From Psychromarinibacter halotolerans (GTDB taxonomy: Bacteria; Pseudomonadota; Alphaproteobacteria; Rhodobacterales; Rhodobacteraceae): a stretch of 64,000 bases of DNA. This document shows, in pieces, positions 25,954 to 34,171 of the stretch. The number at the start of each line of letters is the position of its first letter. Within the stretch, counting starts at the first letter, position 1. The notes beneath the pieces were generated by a model. That model was not told where the DNA came from and searched no databases. It saw nothing but the letters and a program-made list of their open reading frames with translations. The position numbers and the translations under genes were made by a program. The stretch covers positions 434,001 through 498,000 of the forward strand of contig NZ_JARGYD010000001.1 of assembly GCF_029168315.1 (NCBI RefSeq), in the 5' to 3' direction.

Positions 25954-27024
25954 ATGGCAAACCTGAAGATCACGGGCGCCGAGAAGTACTACGACAATTT
26001 TCACGCGCTCAAGGATGTCTCGATCGACGTCAAGGATGGCGAGTTCCTCGTTCTGGTCGGTCCGTCGGGCTGCGGGAAGTCGACGCTTTTGCGGATGATC
26101 GCCGGGCTCGAGGGCTTCTCGGGCGGGACGCTGCATATCGGGGACCGCGATGTCACCGACGAAGCGCCCAAGAAGCGCGACATCGCGATGGTGTTCCAGA
26201 ACTACGCGCTTTACCCGCACATGAAGGTGGGGCGGAACATGGGGTTCCCGCTGGAAATCTCCAAGGTCGACAAGGCCGTGCGCGAGAAGAAGGTCGCGGA
26301 CGCGGCCGAGATTCTGGGCTTGGGCAAGCTGCTGGATCGCTACCCGCGCCAGCTGTCGGGCGGCCAGCGCCAGCGCGTTGCGATGGGCCGCGCCATCGTG
26401 CGGGACCCGGCCGTGTTCCTGTTCGATGAACCATTGTCGAACCTCGACGCCCAGTTGCGCGTCGAAATGCGGGCCGAGATCAAGTCGCTGCACCAACGCC
26501 TTGGCGCGACCATCGTCTATGTCACCCACGATCAGGTCGAGGCGATGACGATGGCCGACCGGATCGCCGTGATGCGTGGCGGCGTGGTCGAGCAACTGGG
26601 CACGCCGATGGAGCTGTACGACAGCCCCGCCAACACCTTCGTCGCCAGCTTCATTGGTTCGCCGCCGATGAACCTTGTCCCCGGCAAGGTGTCGGCCGAA
26701 GGCGCCGGTTACGTGTTCCGCGCCGATGGCGGGGGCGAGATCACGCTGGACAGCGTCCCGGCGGCGGCAGCAACGGGCGCACCGGTACTGCTGGGCGCGC
26801 GTCCCGAAACCATGCAAATCGGCGAGACCGGGCTGGACGCAAAGGTGACGCTGGTCGAGCCTATGGGTTCGGAAACGCTTGTGCTGTGCGACCACGGCGG
26901 CACCAAGGTGCAGGTCCTGCTGCGTGACCGCCGCACGATCCGCGCCGGCGACACGCTAAAGATCGCGCCCGAGGCGCAAGCGCCGGTGTTCTTCGATGCC
27001 GACACGGGCGCCGCGCTGACCTGA
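25954..27024 (+). CDS. ABC transporter ATP-binding protein (MalK/UgpC type)
   Basis: 356 aa cytoplasmic ATPase energising the CUT1 permeases encoded about 6 kb away on the other strand. Walker A is GPSGCGKST (residues about 36-44), then the Q loop VFQNYALYPH, signature LSGGQRQRVAMGRA, Walker B VFLFDEPLSNLD and switch His in VTHDQ. Residues about 235-356 are the MalK-type regulatory OB domain (GARPETMQIGE). No other ATPase gene accompanies the minus-strand ABC operon, so this is its partner by context. It follows the M24 gene by 67 nt. Confidence 0.93.
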   Translation: MANLKITGAEKYYDNFHALKDVSIDVKDGEFLVLVGPSGCGKSTLLRMIAGLEGFSGGTLHIGDRDVTDEAPKKRDIAMVFQNYALYPHMKVGRNMGFPLEISKVDKAVREKKVADAAEILGLGKLLDRYPRQLSGGQRQRVAMGRAIVRDPAVFLFDEPLSNLDAQLRVEMRAEIKSLHQRLGATIVYVTHDQVEAMTMADRIAVMRGGVVEQLGTPMELYDSPANTFVASFIGSPPMNLVPGKVSAEGAGYVFRADGGGEITLDSVPAAAATGAPVLLGARPETMQIGETGLDAKVTLVEPMGSETLVLCDHGGTKVQVLLRDRRTIRAGDTLKIAPEAQAPVFFDADTGAALT

Positions 27025-27037
27025 GCCGCCCTGTTGC

Positions 27038-27063
27038 GGTGCACTCCGAGGGCGGAGCGCACC
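27038..27063. repeat. REP-like palindrome / bidirectional terminator
   Basis: GGTGC-A-CTCCG, AGGG loop, CGGAG-C-GCACC. A nearly perfect 10-bp palindrome between the convergent ATPase and oxidoreductase genes, followed by CCTACGG. The GTAGGGTGCGC-type arm recalls repetitive extragenic palindromes scattered in many proteobacteria (from memory). It probably blocks read-through from both sides. Confidence 0.5.
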
Positions 27064-27091
27064 CTACGGGGCCCGATGGGCCACGGGGTTG

Positions 27092-28066
27092 TCAGAGCGT
27101 GAACACCGTCGATCCCACCGTTTCGCGCGCTTCCAGGGCGCGGTGCGCCTCGGCTGCGTCTTCCAGCGGATAGCGTTGGCCGATGGTCGCCTCGATGTCG
27201 CCCGCCAGCAGCTTGTCGAACAGGTGCTTCGCCATCGCCTGACAGCGGTCGTGGTCGGCAAGGAAGGTGAACAGCGTGGTCCGGGTCAGCTGAAGCGAGC
27301 CGCGCGACGCAAGGTCGAGCAGGTTCACCGGCGGCACCGGGCCGGACGCGTTGCCGAACGAGATCATCATGCCCACGGGCCGCAGGCAATCGAGCGAGCG
27401 GTCGAACGTGTCCTTGCCGACACCGTCCATCACCACCCCGACGCCTTCACCGCCGGTGATCTCTTTCACGCGGGCGACGAAATCCTCGGTGGAATAGTTG
27501 ATCGTGTGCGCCGCGCCCGCCTTCGCGGCGATGGCGCATTTGTCGTCGGTGCTGGCGGTGCCGATCAGCTCGATCCCTTCCGACTTGGCCCATGCGCAGG
27601 CGATCTGGCCGACGCCGCCCGCCGCAGCGTGAAACAGCACGCGGTCGCCCTTGGCAATGGGGACGACGCGGTGGAACAGGTATTCCACCGTCATGCCCTG
27701 CAGCATAAGTGCTGCGGCCTGTTCGAAGGACACGCCATCGGGCATCGGGCACACCTGTGCGGCAGGCATCACGCGGGCCTCGGCATAGGCGCCGGGCGGC
27801 TGGGCGGCATAGGCGGCGCGGTCGCCGGGCTTCAGGTGGGTGACACCGTCGCCCACGGCCTCGACCACGCCGGCGGCTTCCATACCCAGAACGAGCGGCA
27901 TCTTTGATTTGTACAGGCCGGTGCGAAAGTAGGTGTCGATGTAGTTCAGGCCGATGGCCTCGTGGCGGATGCGGATTTCGCCGCGGCCGGGGTCTCCGAC
28001 CGGGACGTCGATCAGCTTGATGTTCTCCGGCCCGCCGGTTTCCTCGATCGCCATCGCGCGTACCAT
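27092..28066 (-). CDS. Quinone oxidoreductase (zinc-independent MDR family)
   Basis: 324 aa soluble NADPH:quinone reductase/enoyl-reductase of the medium-chain dehydrogenase superfamily. The substrate domain starts MVRAMAIEETGGPENIKL. The QOR-type segment NYIDTYFRTGLYK and the Rossmann motif AAAGGVGQIACAWAK are present. Catalytic and structural zinc Cys clusters are absent, as in E. coli QorA (327 aa). ATG 28066 was selected for the strong GGAGG ribosome site (minus strand, GAAGGAGGATCACG just upstream). Divergent from fdhD. A role in detoxifying quinones is family inference. Confidence 0.92.
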   Translation of the reverse strand: MVRAMAIEETGGPENIKLIDVPVGDPGRGEIRIRHEAIGLNYIDTYFRTGLYKSKMPLVLGMEAAGVVEAVGDGVTHLKPGDRAAYAAQPPGAYAEARVMPAAQVCPMPDGVSFEQAAALMLQGMTVEYLFHRVVPIAKGDRVLFHAAAGGVGQIACAWAKSEGIELIGTASTDDKCAIAAKAGAAHTINYSTEDFVARVKEITGGEGVGVVMDGVGKDTFDRSLDCLRPVGMMISFGNASGPVPPVNLLDLASRGSLQLTRTTLFTFLADHDRCQAMAKHLFDKLLAGDIEATIGQRYPLEDAAEAHRALEARETVGSTVFTL

Positions 28067-28210
28067 CGTGATCCTCCTTCGCTGGTGCGCGCAAACTAGG
28101 CGGCGCGCGACGGCGCGGCAAGTGGCGCCCCCGTGGTCTTGCCCCGGCAACTGCTCTAGGTTTGCGTGAACCGGCCCGGGAATCGACGGGCCCGCAAAGG
28201 ACGACACCGC

Positions 28211-29080
28211 ATGACCGCGCGTTTCAGTATCGCCCCGAACCCCGCAGACCCGCGCCTGACCCGCGCCGTCGAGGGCGTCGATCACGAGGGCAACCCGACC
28301 ACGCTGAACGTGGTGATGGAGCGGCCGCTGACGATCTATCTGAACCGGCAAGAGATCGTCACCGCCATGACCATCGGCGATTACCCGGAGTACCTAGCAC
28401 TGGGTTTTCTGTTGAATCAGGGGATGTTGCGGCACGATGACGATGTGACCGCCGTCGATTTCGACGAGGAACTGGACGTCGTCGTCGTCCGCACCGCGCG
28501 CGAGACGGATTACGAGGACAAGCTGAAGAAAAAGACCCGCACCTCGGGCTGCGCGGTGGGCACCGTGTTCGGTGACATGATGGAAGGTCTAGCAGACGTG
28601 CGGCTGCCCGCGACGCCGGTGCGCACCTCTTGGCTGTATGCGCTGGCGCACGAGATCAACACCGCCCCCAGCCTGTACCTTGAAGCGGGGGCGATCCACG
28701 GCACCGTGCTGTGCCAGCAGGACCGGCCGCTGGTCTATATGGAGGACGTCGGCCGTCACAACGCGGTCGACAAGGTCGCGGGCTGGATGTTCCGCGAAGG
28801 CGCCGGGGCCGAGGACAAGATCCTGTACACCACCGGGCGGCTGACCTCTGAGATGGTGATCAAGACGGCGCAGATGGGCATTCCGGTGCTGGCCTCGCGG
28901 TCGGGTTTCACCGCTTGGGGCGTCGAGATCGCGCGGCAGGTCGGACTGACGCTGATCGGACGGATGCGGGGCAAGCGGTTCGTCTGCCTGTCCGGGGCCG
29001 AGCGGCTGGAGTGGGATGCGGATCTGGCTTCGGTTGCCGAGGAAGACACGAAACATCGCAGGAAAAGCGCGCATGGCTGA
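28211..29080 (+). CDS. fdhD: Formate dehydrogenase accessory sulfurtransferase FdhD
   Basis: 289 aa cytoplasmic protein that passes sulfur from a cysteine desulfurase to the Mo-bisMGD cofactor of formate dehydrogenases. Family blocks: ERPLTIYLNRQEIVT, YLALGFLLNQG, YMEDVGRHNAVDKVAG and TTGRLTSEMV. The active loop reads TSGCAVGT with C114 only; E. coli FdhD has a CxxC there. ATG 28211 follows AAAGGACG; a GTG at 28166 is an alternative start. It overlaps mobA by 8 nt and leads a molybdenum cofactor operon. Confidence 0.93.
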   Translation: MTARFSIAPNPADPRLTRAVEGVDHEGNPTTLNVVMERPLTIYLNRQEIVTAMTIGDYPEYLALGFLLNQGMLRHDDDVTAVDFDEELDVVVVRTARETDYEDKLKKKTRTSGCAVGTVFGDMMEGLADVRLPATPVRTSWLYALAHEINTAPSLYLEAGAIHGTVLCQQDRPLVYMEDVGRHNAVDKVAGWMFREGAGAEDKILYTTGRLTSEMVIKTAQMGIPVLASRSGFTAWGVEIARQVGLTLIGRMRGKRFVCLSGAERLEWDADLASVAEEDTKHRRKSAHG

Positions 29081-29693
29081 AATACCCGGAGTGATCCTGG
29101 CGGGCGGGTTGTCGCGCCGGATGGGCGGCGGCGACAAGACGCTGCTGCCGCTGAACGGGCGGTCGGTCCTGTCGCATGTCGTCGACCGTCTGCGGCCGCA
29201 GGTCGGGTCGATGCTGCTGAACGCGAATGGCGATCCAGAGCGGTTCGAGGCGTTCGGCCTGCCGGTGCTGCCCGATACGCTGCCGGACCATCCGGGGCCG
29301 CTGGCCGGGGTGCTGGCGGGGCTGGACTGGGCGCAGGCCCAGGGCGCGTCGCAGATCGTGACCGTGGCGGCGGACACGCCGTTCTTCCCCGCCGATCTTG
29401 TTCGCAAGCTGTCGGACGCGGCCGAGCGCGAGGGCACGCCCATCGCGCTGGCGGCGACGATGGGCGACCGGGGCAAGCTGTGGCGGCACCCCACGTTCGG
29501 GCTGTGGCCGGTGTCGTTGCGGGGCGAATTGCGTGCCGCGTTGCAGGACGGCGTCCGCAAGATCGTCGCGTGGACCGACCGGCACGGCGCGGCCTCGGCG
29601 CTGTTCCAGCCCGGCCGGATCGACCCGTTCTTCAACATAAACACGGCCGAGGACATGGAGCAGGCGGAAACCATCCTGCGGGAGGAGGCATGA
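29073..29693 (+). CDS. mobA: Molybdenum cofactor guanylyltransferase MobA
   Basis: 206 aa. Transfers GMP from GTP to molybdopterin to form the MGD cofactor. The nucleotide-binding motif LAGGLSRRMGGGDKTLLPL is N-terminal. DHPGPLAGVLAGL and the Mg-binding Asp in VAADTPFFP follow, then the NINTAEDM end. ATG 29073 overlaps the fdhD 3' end, and the stop overlaps mobB by 4 nt. Length is normal (E. coli MobA 194 aa). Confidence 0.95.
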   Translation: MAEIPGVILAGGLSRRMGGGDKTLLPLNGRSVLSHVVDRLRPQVGSMLLNANGDPERFEAFGLPVLPDTLPDHPGPLAGVLAGLDWAQAQGASQIVTVAADTPFFPADLVRKLSDAAEREGTPIALAATMGDRGKLWRHPTFGLWPVSLRGELRAALQDGVRKIVAWTDRHGAASALFQPGRIDPFFNINTAEDMEQAETILREEA

Positions 29694-30220
29694 ACGCGAT
29701 CTTCGGTGTGGTCGGCTGGAAGAACTCGGGCAAGACCGGGCTGATGGAGCGGCTGGTGACGGAAATCACCGGGCGTGGCCTGACCGTGTCGACCGTCAAG
29801 CACGCGCATCACACCTTCGACGTGGACCAGCCCGGCAAGGACAGCCATCGCCACCGGCAGGCCGGTGCGCAGGAGGTGCTGCTGGTGTCGGGACGCCGGT
29901 GGGCCTTGATGCACGAACTGCGGGCCGAACCGGAACCGCCGCTGGAAGAGATGCTGCGCACTCTTGCGCCGGTCGATCTTGTGCTGATCGAGGGCTACAA
30001 GCGCGACAGTCATCCGAAGATCGAAGCGCACCGGGTCGAGACGGGCCAGCCGCTGATCGCGACCGACGATCCGACCGTGCAGGCGATTGCCAGCAACGTG
30101 GCGCATCCCGGCATGGACCGCCCGGTGTTCGACCTGAACGATACCCGTGCCATCGCCGACTTCGTTCTGGACCGCACCGGGCTGACCGGGCAGGCGGGAC
30201 TGCGCGAGGCCGGTTCGTGA
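29690..30220 (+). CDS. mobB: Molybdopterin-guanine dinucleotide biosynthesis protein MobB
   Basis: 176 aa GTP-binding P-loop protein that assists MobA. Walker A is GWKNSGKTGLMERL near residue 8, followed by VKHAHHTFDVDQPGKDSHRHRQAGA, typical of MobB, and LVLIEGYKRDSHPKIEAHR. ATG 29690 overlaps the mobA stop (ATGA) and is preceded by GGAGGAGG. The stop overlaps the GTG of moeA (GTGA). The 4-nt overlaps imply tight coupling through the operon. Confidence 0.95.
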   Translation: MNAIFGVVGWKNSGKTGLMERLVTEITGRGLTVSTVKHAHHTFDVDQPGKDSHRHRQAGAQEVLLVSGRRWALMHELRAEPEPPLEEMLRTLAPVDLVLIEGYKRDSHPKIEAHRVETGQPLIATDDPTVQAIASNVAHPGMDRPVFDLNDTRAIADFVLDRTGLTGQAGLREAGS

Positions 30221-31470
30221 AGCCGCCGCCGCTGAAGGACGACTGTTTCGCCTTGCCGCCCGGTGTGGCATGGACCCCGGTGGACGACGCGCTGGCGCGG
30301 CTGCGGGACCGGCTACAGGCGGTGACGGCGGCGGAAACGGTGCCGCTGGCACAGGCGGCGGGCCGGTTTCTGGCCGAAGACGTGCTGGCAGCCCGGTCGA
30401 ACCCGCCGATGCCCAACTCGGCGGTCGACGGCTATGGCTTCGCGGCGGCGTCGGTGGGCGAGGGGGTGCAGATCATGCCGCTGGTCCCCGGTCGCTCCGC
30501 CGCCGGAGAGCCGCTGCCCGGCGCGGTGCCTGCGGGCCACGCGGTGCGCATCCTGACCGGTGCCGTTCTGCCCGAGGGCGTCGATACGGTGATCCTGCAA
30601 GAGGACGTGACCGCCGAGGACGGCAAGATCGCGTTTCGGGGTCCGGTCAAGCCCCGCGCCAACACCCGCAAGGCGGGCGAGGACGTGGCTGCCGGGGATC
30701 TATTGCTGGCGCAAGGCACGCGCCTGCGGCCTGCCGAGATCGCCATCCTTGCGGCCACCGGGGTGCACACGGTTCCGGTTCGCGCGCCGTTGCGCGTTGG
30801 CGTCCTGTCGACCGGCGACGAGATCCGGGCGGTGGGCGAGGACGCGCTGCCGCACCAGATCTGGGACGCCAACCGGCCGATGCTGCTGTCGCTGCTGCAG
30901 GGCTGGGGCCTGACCGCGGTGGACCTTGGCCATGCGCCCGACGACCGGGCTGCCTTGGCGGCGCTGTTGGATCGCGGGGCGGACACGGTGGACGTGATCC
31001 TGACCTCGGGCGGCGCGTCGGCGGGGGACGAGGACCACGTTTCGGCGCTGTTGTCCGAGACGGGAACGATGGATCTGTGGCGCATCGCGATCAAGCCGGG
31101 CCGCCCGCTGGCGCTGGGGCTGTGGCAGGGCGTGCCGGTCTTCGGCCTGCCGGGCAACCCGGTGGCGGCCTTCGTCTGCACGCTGGTCTTCGGCGCACCG
31201 GCGCTGCGGCTGTTGGGCGGGGGTAATTGGCGGCTGCCCGTCGCGCTGACCGTGCCGGCGGCGTTTTCGAAGTCTAAGAAACCGGGCCGCCGGGAATACC
31301 TTAGGGCGCGGCTGGATGACACCGGCGCGGCAGAGGTGTTCCGCTCGGAAGGGTCCGGCCGCATCTCGGGGCTGTCGTGGGCCGAGGGGCTGGTCGAACT
31401 TCCTGATGGCGCGGTGGATGTCGCGCCCGGCGATCCCGTGCGGTACCTGCCGTTCGCCGCGTTTGGTTAG
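30217..31470 (+). CDS. moeA: Molybdopterin molybdenumtransferase MoeA
   Basis: 417 aa. Inserts molybdate into adenylylated molybdopterin. Typical blocks: NPPMPNSAVDGYGF (domain I), VRILTGAVLPEGVDTVILQEDV, GVLSTGDEI, DANRPMLLSLL, ILTSGGASAGDEDHV and GLPGNPVAAFVC. The start is GTG 30217, overlapping the mobB stop by 4 nt. Length is standard (E. coli MoeA 411 aa). Last gene of the fdhD-mobA-mobB-moeA unit, whose likely clients are bis-MGD enzymes encoded elsewhere. Confidence 0.94.
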   Translation: MKPPPLKDDCFALPPGVAWTPVDDALARLRDRLQAVTAAETVPLAQAAGRFLAEDVLAARSNPPMPNSAVDGYGFAAASVGEGVQIMPLVPGRSAAGEPLPGAVPAGHAVRILTGAVLPEGVDTVILQEDVTAEDGKIAFRGPVKPRANTRKAGEDVAAGDLLLAQGTRLRPAEIAILAATGVHTVPVRAPLRVGVLSTGDEIRAVGEDALPHQIWDANRPMLLSLLQGWGLTAVDLGHAPDDRAALAALLDRGADTVDVILTSGGASAGDEDHVSALLSETGTMDLWRIAIKPGRPLALGLWQGVPVFGLPGNPVAAFVCTLVFGAPALRLLGGGNWRLPVALTVPAAFSKSKKPGRREYLRARLDDTGAAEVFRSEGSGRISGLSWAEGLVELPDGAVDVAPGDPVRYLPFAAFG

Positions 31471-31516
31471 AACGGTGCGGGGCGGACTGGCCCCGCGATC
31501 TTGCCCCATCCACGAA

Positions 31517-31541
31517 TAAAAAAGGCCGCCCTTGGGCGACC
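31517..31541 (-). terminator. Rho-independent terminator of the MepK-like gene
   Basis: Read on the minus strand: GGTCGCCC/GGGCGGCC stem (31541-31524) with a tight loop, then a run of T (31523-31517). It lies 38 nt past the stop of the minus-strand gene. On the plus strand there is no T tract, so moeA would not end here efficiently. Confidence 0.75.
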
Positions 31542-31579
31542 CGTCATCCGTTCCGTCTGTGCCGTGCGAAAGGCGGGGC

Positions 31580-32146
31580 TCAGCGGCCCCAGCTGCGAAC
31601 GACGCCGCAATCCATGTGCACGAACTTCGACCCCGAATAGCGACCGACACCACCGGCGCGGCAGGCTTCGGCTGCGCGGGCCATCTGGTCGACGCTGCGG
31701 CTGTCGAGGTGAAGGTCGGCGGCCTGACCCTGCATGTGCAGCGAGTTCTTGGCGACGCCCGAGGACCGCGCGCGAAGCATCGCGTTGGTCGACGGCGAGC
31801 GGTAGCCCGAGAACAGGGTGTAGGGTTCCGACGCGTCCATAAGCTTGTGCGAGGCCGACATGATGTCGATCGTGCGCATGTCGATCATGTGCTGTTCGTC
31901 GCTGCGCCAGTCGCGCATGAAATACGTGATCTCTTTCATCACGTCGGCGATGTATTCGCCTTCGATCCAGTAGATGCTGTCAATCATCTCACCGGTGCGG
32001 CCAGAGTACATGCGGATGCGGCGAATATCGCCCGCCCCGCGAAGGAAACCCGCTGCATTCGAAAAGGTCGGCGCTGCGGCGACCGTGGTGGCCGCGAATG
32101 CACCAAGCAAGGCGCGCCTAGAAAGGCCCTTCGAGCTTGTCGTCAT
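31580..32146 (-). CDS. DUF882 / YcbK (MepK)-like murein endopeptidase
   Basis: 188 aa, M15-type fold. A Tat-like signal (SSKGLSRRALLGAFAATT) suggests folded export to the periplasm. Zinc-site blocks: SGYRSPSTNAMLRA, then H in NSLHMQGQAADLHL and the C-terminal H in KFVHMDCG. E. coli MepK cleaves 3-3 and 4-3 crosslinks and is encoded beside the L,D-transpeptidase LdtD. The same pairing occurs here, but divergently. ATG 32146 was chosen for the signal peptide. The encoded ligands look intact. Confidence 0.9.
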   Translation of the reverse strand: MTTSSKGLSRRALLGAFAATTVAAAPTFSNAAGFLRGAGDIRRIRMYSGRTGEMIDSIYWIEGEYIADVMKEITYFMRDWRSDEQHMIDMRTIDIMSASHKLMDASEPYTLFSGYRSPSTNAMLRARSSGVAKNSLHMQGQAADLHLDSRSVDQMARAAEACRAGGVGRYSGSKFVHMDCGVVRSWGR

Positions 32147-32485
32147 GGTTATAAAGCGTCCCGTCGCTTGCCGTTGTCGCCGCTGTATTCGCGGCTGTGT
32201 GTGCTGCCTCATCCCCAGGCGCATTGCAGTTTTGGCACAGGTCTGAACCTTTTCCAACATCCTGCTGGTGCGTGGTTCCATCACACGCCCGGAATCGGCG
32301 GAATTCTGCGCAAACGGGGTTAAAATGCCGTTAACGCAGACAGTTGGCGAAATAGCAAAGGAACGTTGCGCGTTTGCACCACTAACGGGCGCTGACCTAA
32401 ACGTGATCGTTTCCTTATCCCTTTGCCGCGTTACCCTCATGCAATAGAGACCGCTGCGACTCGCGTATTGGCGAAAGGACGACGA
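32147..32485. other. Divergent promoter region between MepK-like and LdtD-like genes
   Basis: 339 nt with no gene. Somewhat AT-richer in its right half. It contains GTTAA/GTTAAC repeats near 32319-32334 and an inverted repeat GCAAACG (32310-32316) / CGTTTGC (32371-32377). Promoters for both genes must lie here; I cannot assign boxes with confidence. Confidence 0.4.
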
Positions 32486-34105
32486 ATGCTGCTCCAGTTC
32501 CGCAAGACCCTGGGCCGCACGGCAATGGCCGTGCTGCTCGCTACCGCTGCCACCCTGACAACGGTTCCGGCCGACGCTCAGGGACGGATCACGCCGTTTA
32601 TGTCGGCGGTTGCCGAAAGCGCGGCGCTCGACTCGGAACTGGCGGCCTTCTACCGCGAAAACGGCTATGAACCCGTCTGGGTCGGTCAGGACGCCGAAAG
32701 CGAGGCGCGCCGCACCGCGCTGCTGATGGCGCTTCAGAAAGCGGGCGACCACGCGCTGCCGGTCGACAGCTATAACATCCCGGCGCTGGAAGCCGCGATG
32801 CGCAACATCGACACCCAGCGCGACCTCGGCCGGGTCGAGGTTCTGCTAAGCCGCACCTTCCTGAAATACGCGCACGACGTGTCGTCCGGCATTCTCGAGC
32901 CGAAAACCATCGACGAAACCATCGTCCGCGAACTTCCGCGCCGCGACGGCGCCGAGCTCTTGAAGGGCATGGTCGACGGCAACCCGGTGACCTTCCTGCG
33001 CTCGCTGCCGCCGCAGTTCCCGGAATACACCCGCCTGATGAAGGCGCGGCTGAAAATGCAGGAACAGCTGGTCAAGGGCGGCTGGGGCCCGCAGGTCAGC
33101 GCCTATTCGCTGGAACCGGGCGACCGGGGCGACGCGGTGGTGCAGCTGCGCAACCGCCTGATCGCGATGGGCTACATGGAACGCTCGGCTTCGATGGTCT
33201 ATGACGCGGCGCTGCAGGAAGCGGTGCAGCTGTTCCAGCACGACATGGGCCTGAACCAGGACGGTGTTGCCGGCAACACCACGATGGCCGAGATCAACGT
33301 CCAGATCGAGGACCGGCTGCCGTCGATCCTTGTGGCGCTGGAACGCGAGCGTTGGATGAACATCCCGCGCGGCGAACGGCACGTCTGGGTGAACCTTGTC
33401 GATTTCACCGCGTCGGTGGTCGACCACGGCGAGGTGACGTTCAACACCCGCTCGGTGATCGGCGCCAACGATCCCAGCCGTCGCAGCCCCGAGTTCTCGG
33501 ACGTGATGGAATACATGGAGATCAACCCGTACTGGAACGTGCCGCGCTCGATCGCGACGGGCGAATACCTGCCCGCGATGATTGCGTCGGGCGGTGCCGC
33601 GAACGGTCACCTTCAGGTCGTCGCGGGCGGCGGGCAGGTCGTGTCGCGCGGCGCGATCGACTGGGCGTCCTACAGCCCCGGCAGCTTCCCGTTCAGCCTG
33701 CGTCAGGCACCGGGCCGCGGCAACGCGCTGGGTCTGGTGAAGTTCATGTTCCCGAACCGGTACAACATTTACCTGCACGATACGCCGTCCAAGTCGCTGT
33801 TCGGTCGCGACCGCCGCGACTTTAGCCACGGCTGCATCCGTCTGGCCGACCCGTTCGACTTTGCCTACCACCTGCTGGAACGGCAGCACGACGATCCGGT
33901 GAACTTCTTCCAGCGGATCCTGAACAGCGGCCAGAACACCCGTGTCGATCTGGAACAGCCGATCCCGGTGCACCTTGTGTACCGCACGGCCTTCACCTCG
34001 CCCAAGGGTCGCCTGAACTTCCGCCACGACGTGTACGGCCGTGACGGCAAGATCTTCGACGCCCTGATGCAGGCCGGGGTGGCGCTGAACGACGTGCGCA
34101 GCTAA
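32486..34105 (+). CDS. Murein L,D-transpeptidase (YcbB/LdtD type)
   Basis: 539 aa periplasmic enzyme that makes 3-3 (mDAP-mDAP) peptidoglycan crosslinks. The signal peptide is at residues about 1-32 (ending PADAQG). A scaffold domain follows (AFYRENGYEPVWVG), then a peptidoglycan-binding domain (about 205-275, LRNRLIAMGY, LFQHDMGLNQDGVAG). The YkuD catalytic domain (about 290-480) has nucleophile C450 in DFSHGCIRLADP. ATG 32486 begins the signal peptide after GAAAGGACG. Lengths and domain order match E. coli LdtD (615 aa, somewhat longer). Divergent from its likely opposing hydrolase. Confidence 0.93.
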   Translation: MLLQFRKTLGRTAMAVLLATAATLTTVPADAQGRITPFMSAVAESAALDSELAAFYRENGYEPVWVGQDAESEARRTALLMALQKAGDHALPVDSYNIPALEAAMRNIDTQRDLGRVEVLLSRTFLKYAHDVSSGILEPKTIDETIVRELPRRDGAELLKGMVDGNPVTFLRSLPPQFPEYTRLMKARLKMQEQLVKGGWGPQVSAYSLEPGDRGDAVVQLRNRLIAMGYMERSASMVYDAALQEAVQLFQHDMGLNQDGVAGNTTMAEINVQIEDRLPSILVALERERWMNIPRGERHVWVNLVDFTASVVDHGEVTFNTRSVIGANDPSRRSPEFSDVMEYMEINPYWNVPRSIATGEYLPAMIASGGAANGHLQVVAGGGQVVSRGAIDWASYSPGSFPFSLRQAPGRGNALGLVKFMFPNRYNIYLHDTPSKSLFGRDRRDFSHGCIRLADPFDFAYHLLERQHDDPVNFFQRILNSGQNTRVDLEQPIPVHLVYRTAFTSPKGRLNFRHDVYGRDGKIFDALMQAGVALNDVRS

Positions 34106-34122
34106 ACCGGCAGCGATCACGG

Positions 34123-34152
34123 ACGGCGCGGGTCGCTGGCCCGCGCCGTTTT
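34123..34152 (+). terminator. Rho-independent terminator after the L,D-transpeptidase gene
   Basis: A 10-bp stem ACGGCGCGGG (34123-34132) / CCCGCGCCGT (34140-34149), a 7-nt loop, then TTTC. It ends 20 nt before the lpxD start, so lpxD needs its own promoter or read-through. Confidence 0.85.
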
Positions 34153-34171
34153 CATGCGCGCCGGAGGTTTC

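Noticed and set aside
28589..30352. 587-codon antisense frame across fdhD-mobA-mobB
   Set aside because: It lies wholly opposite four overlapping, well-recognised genes and has low-complexity composition.
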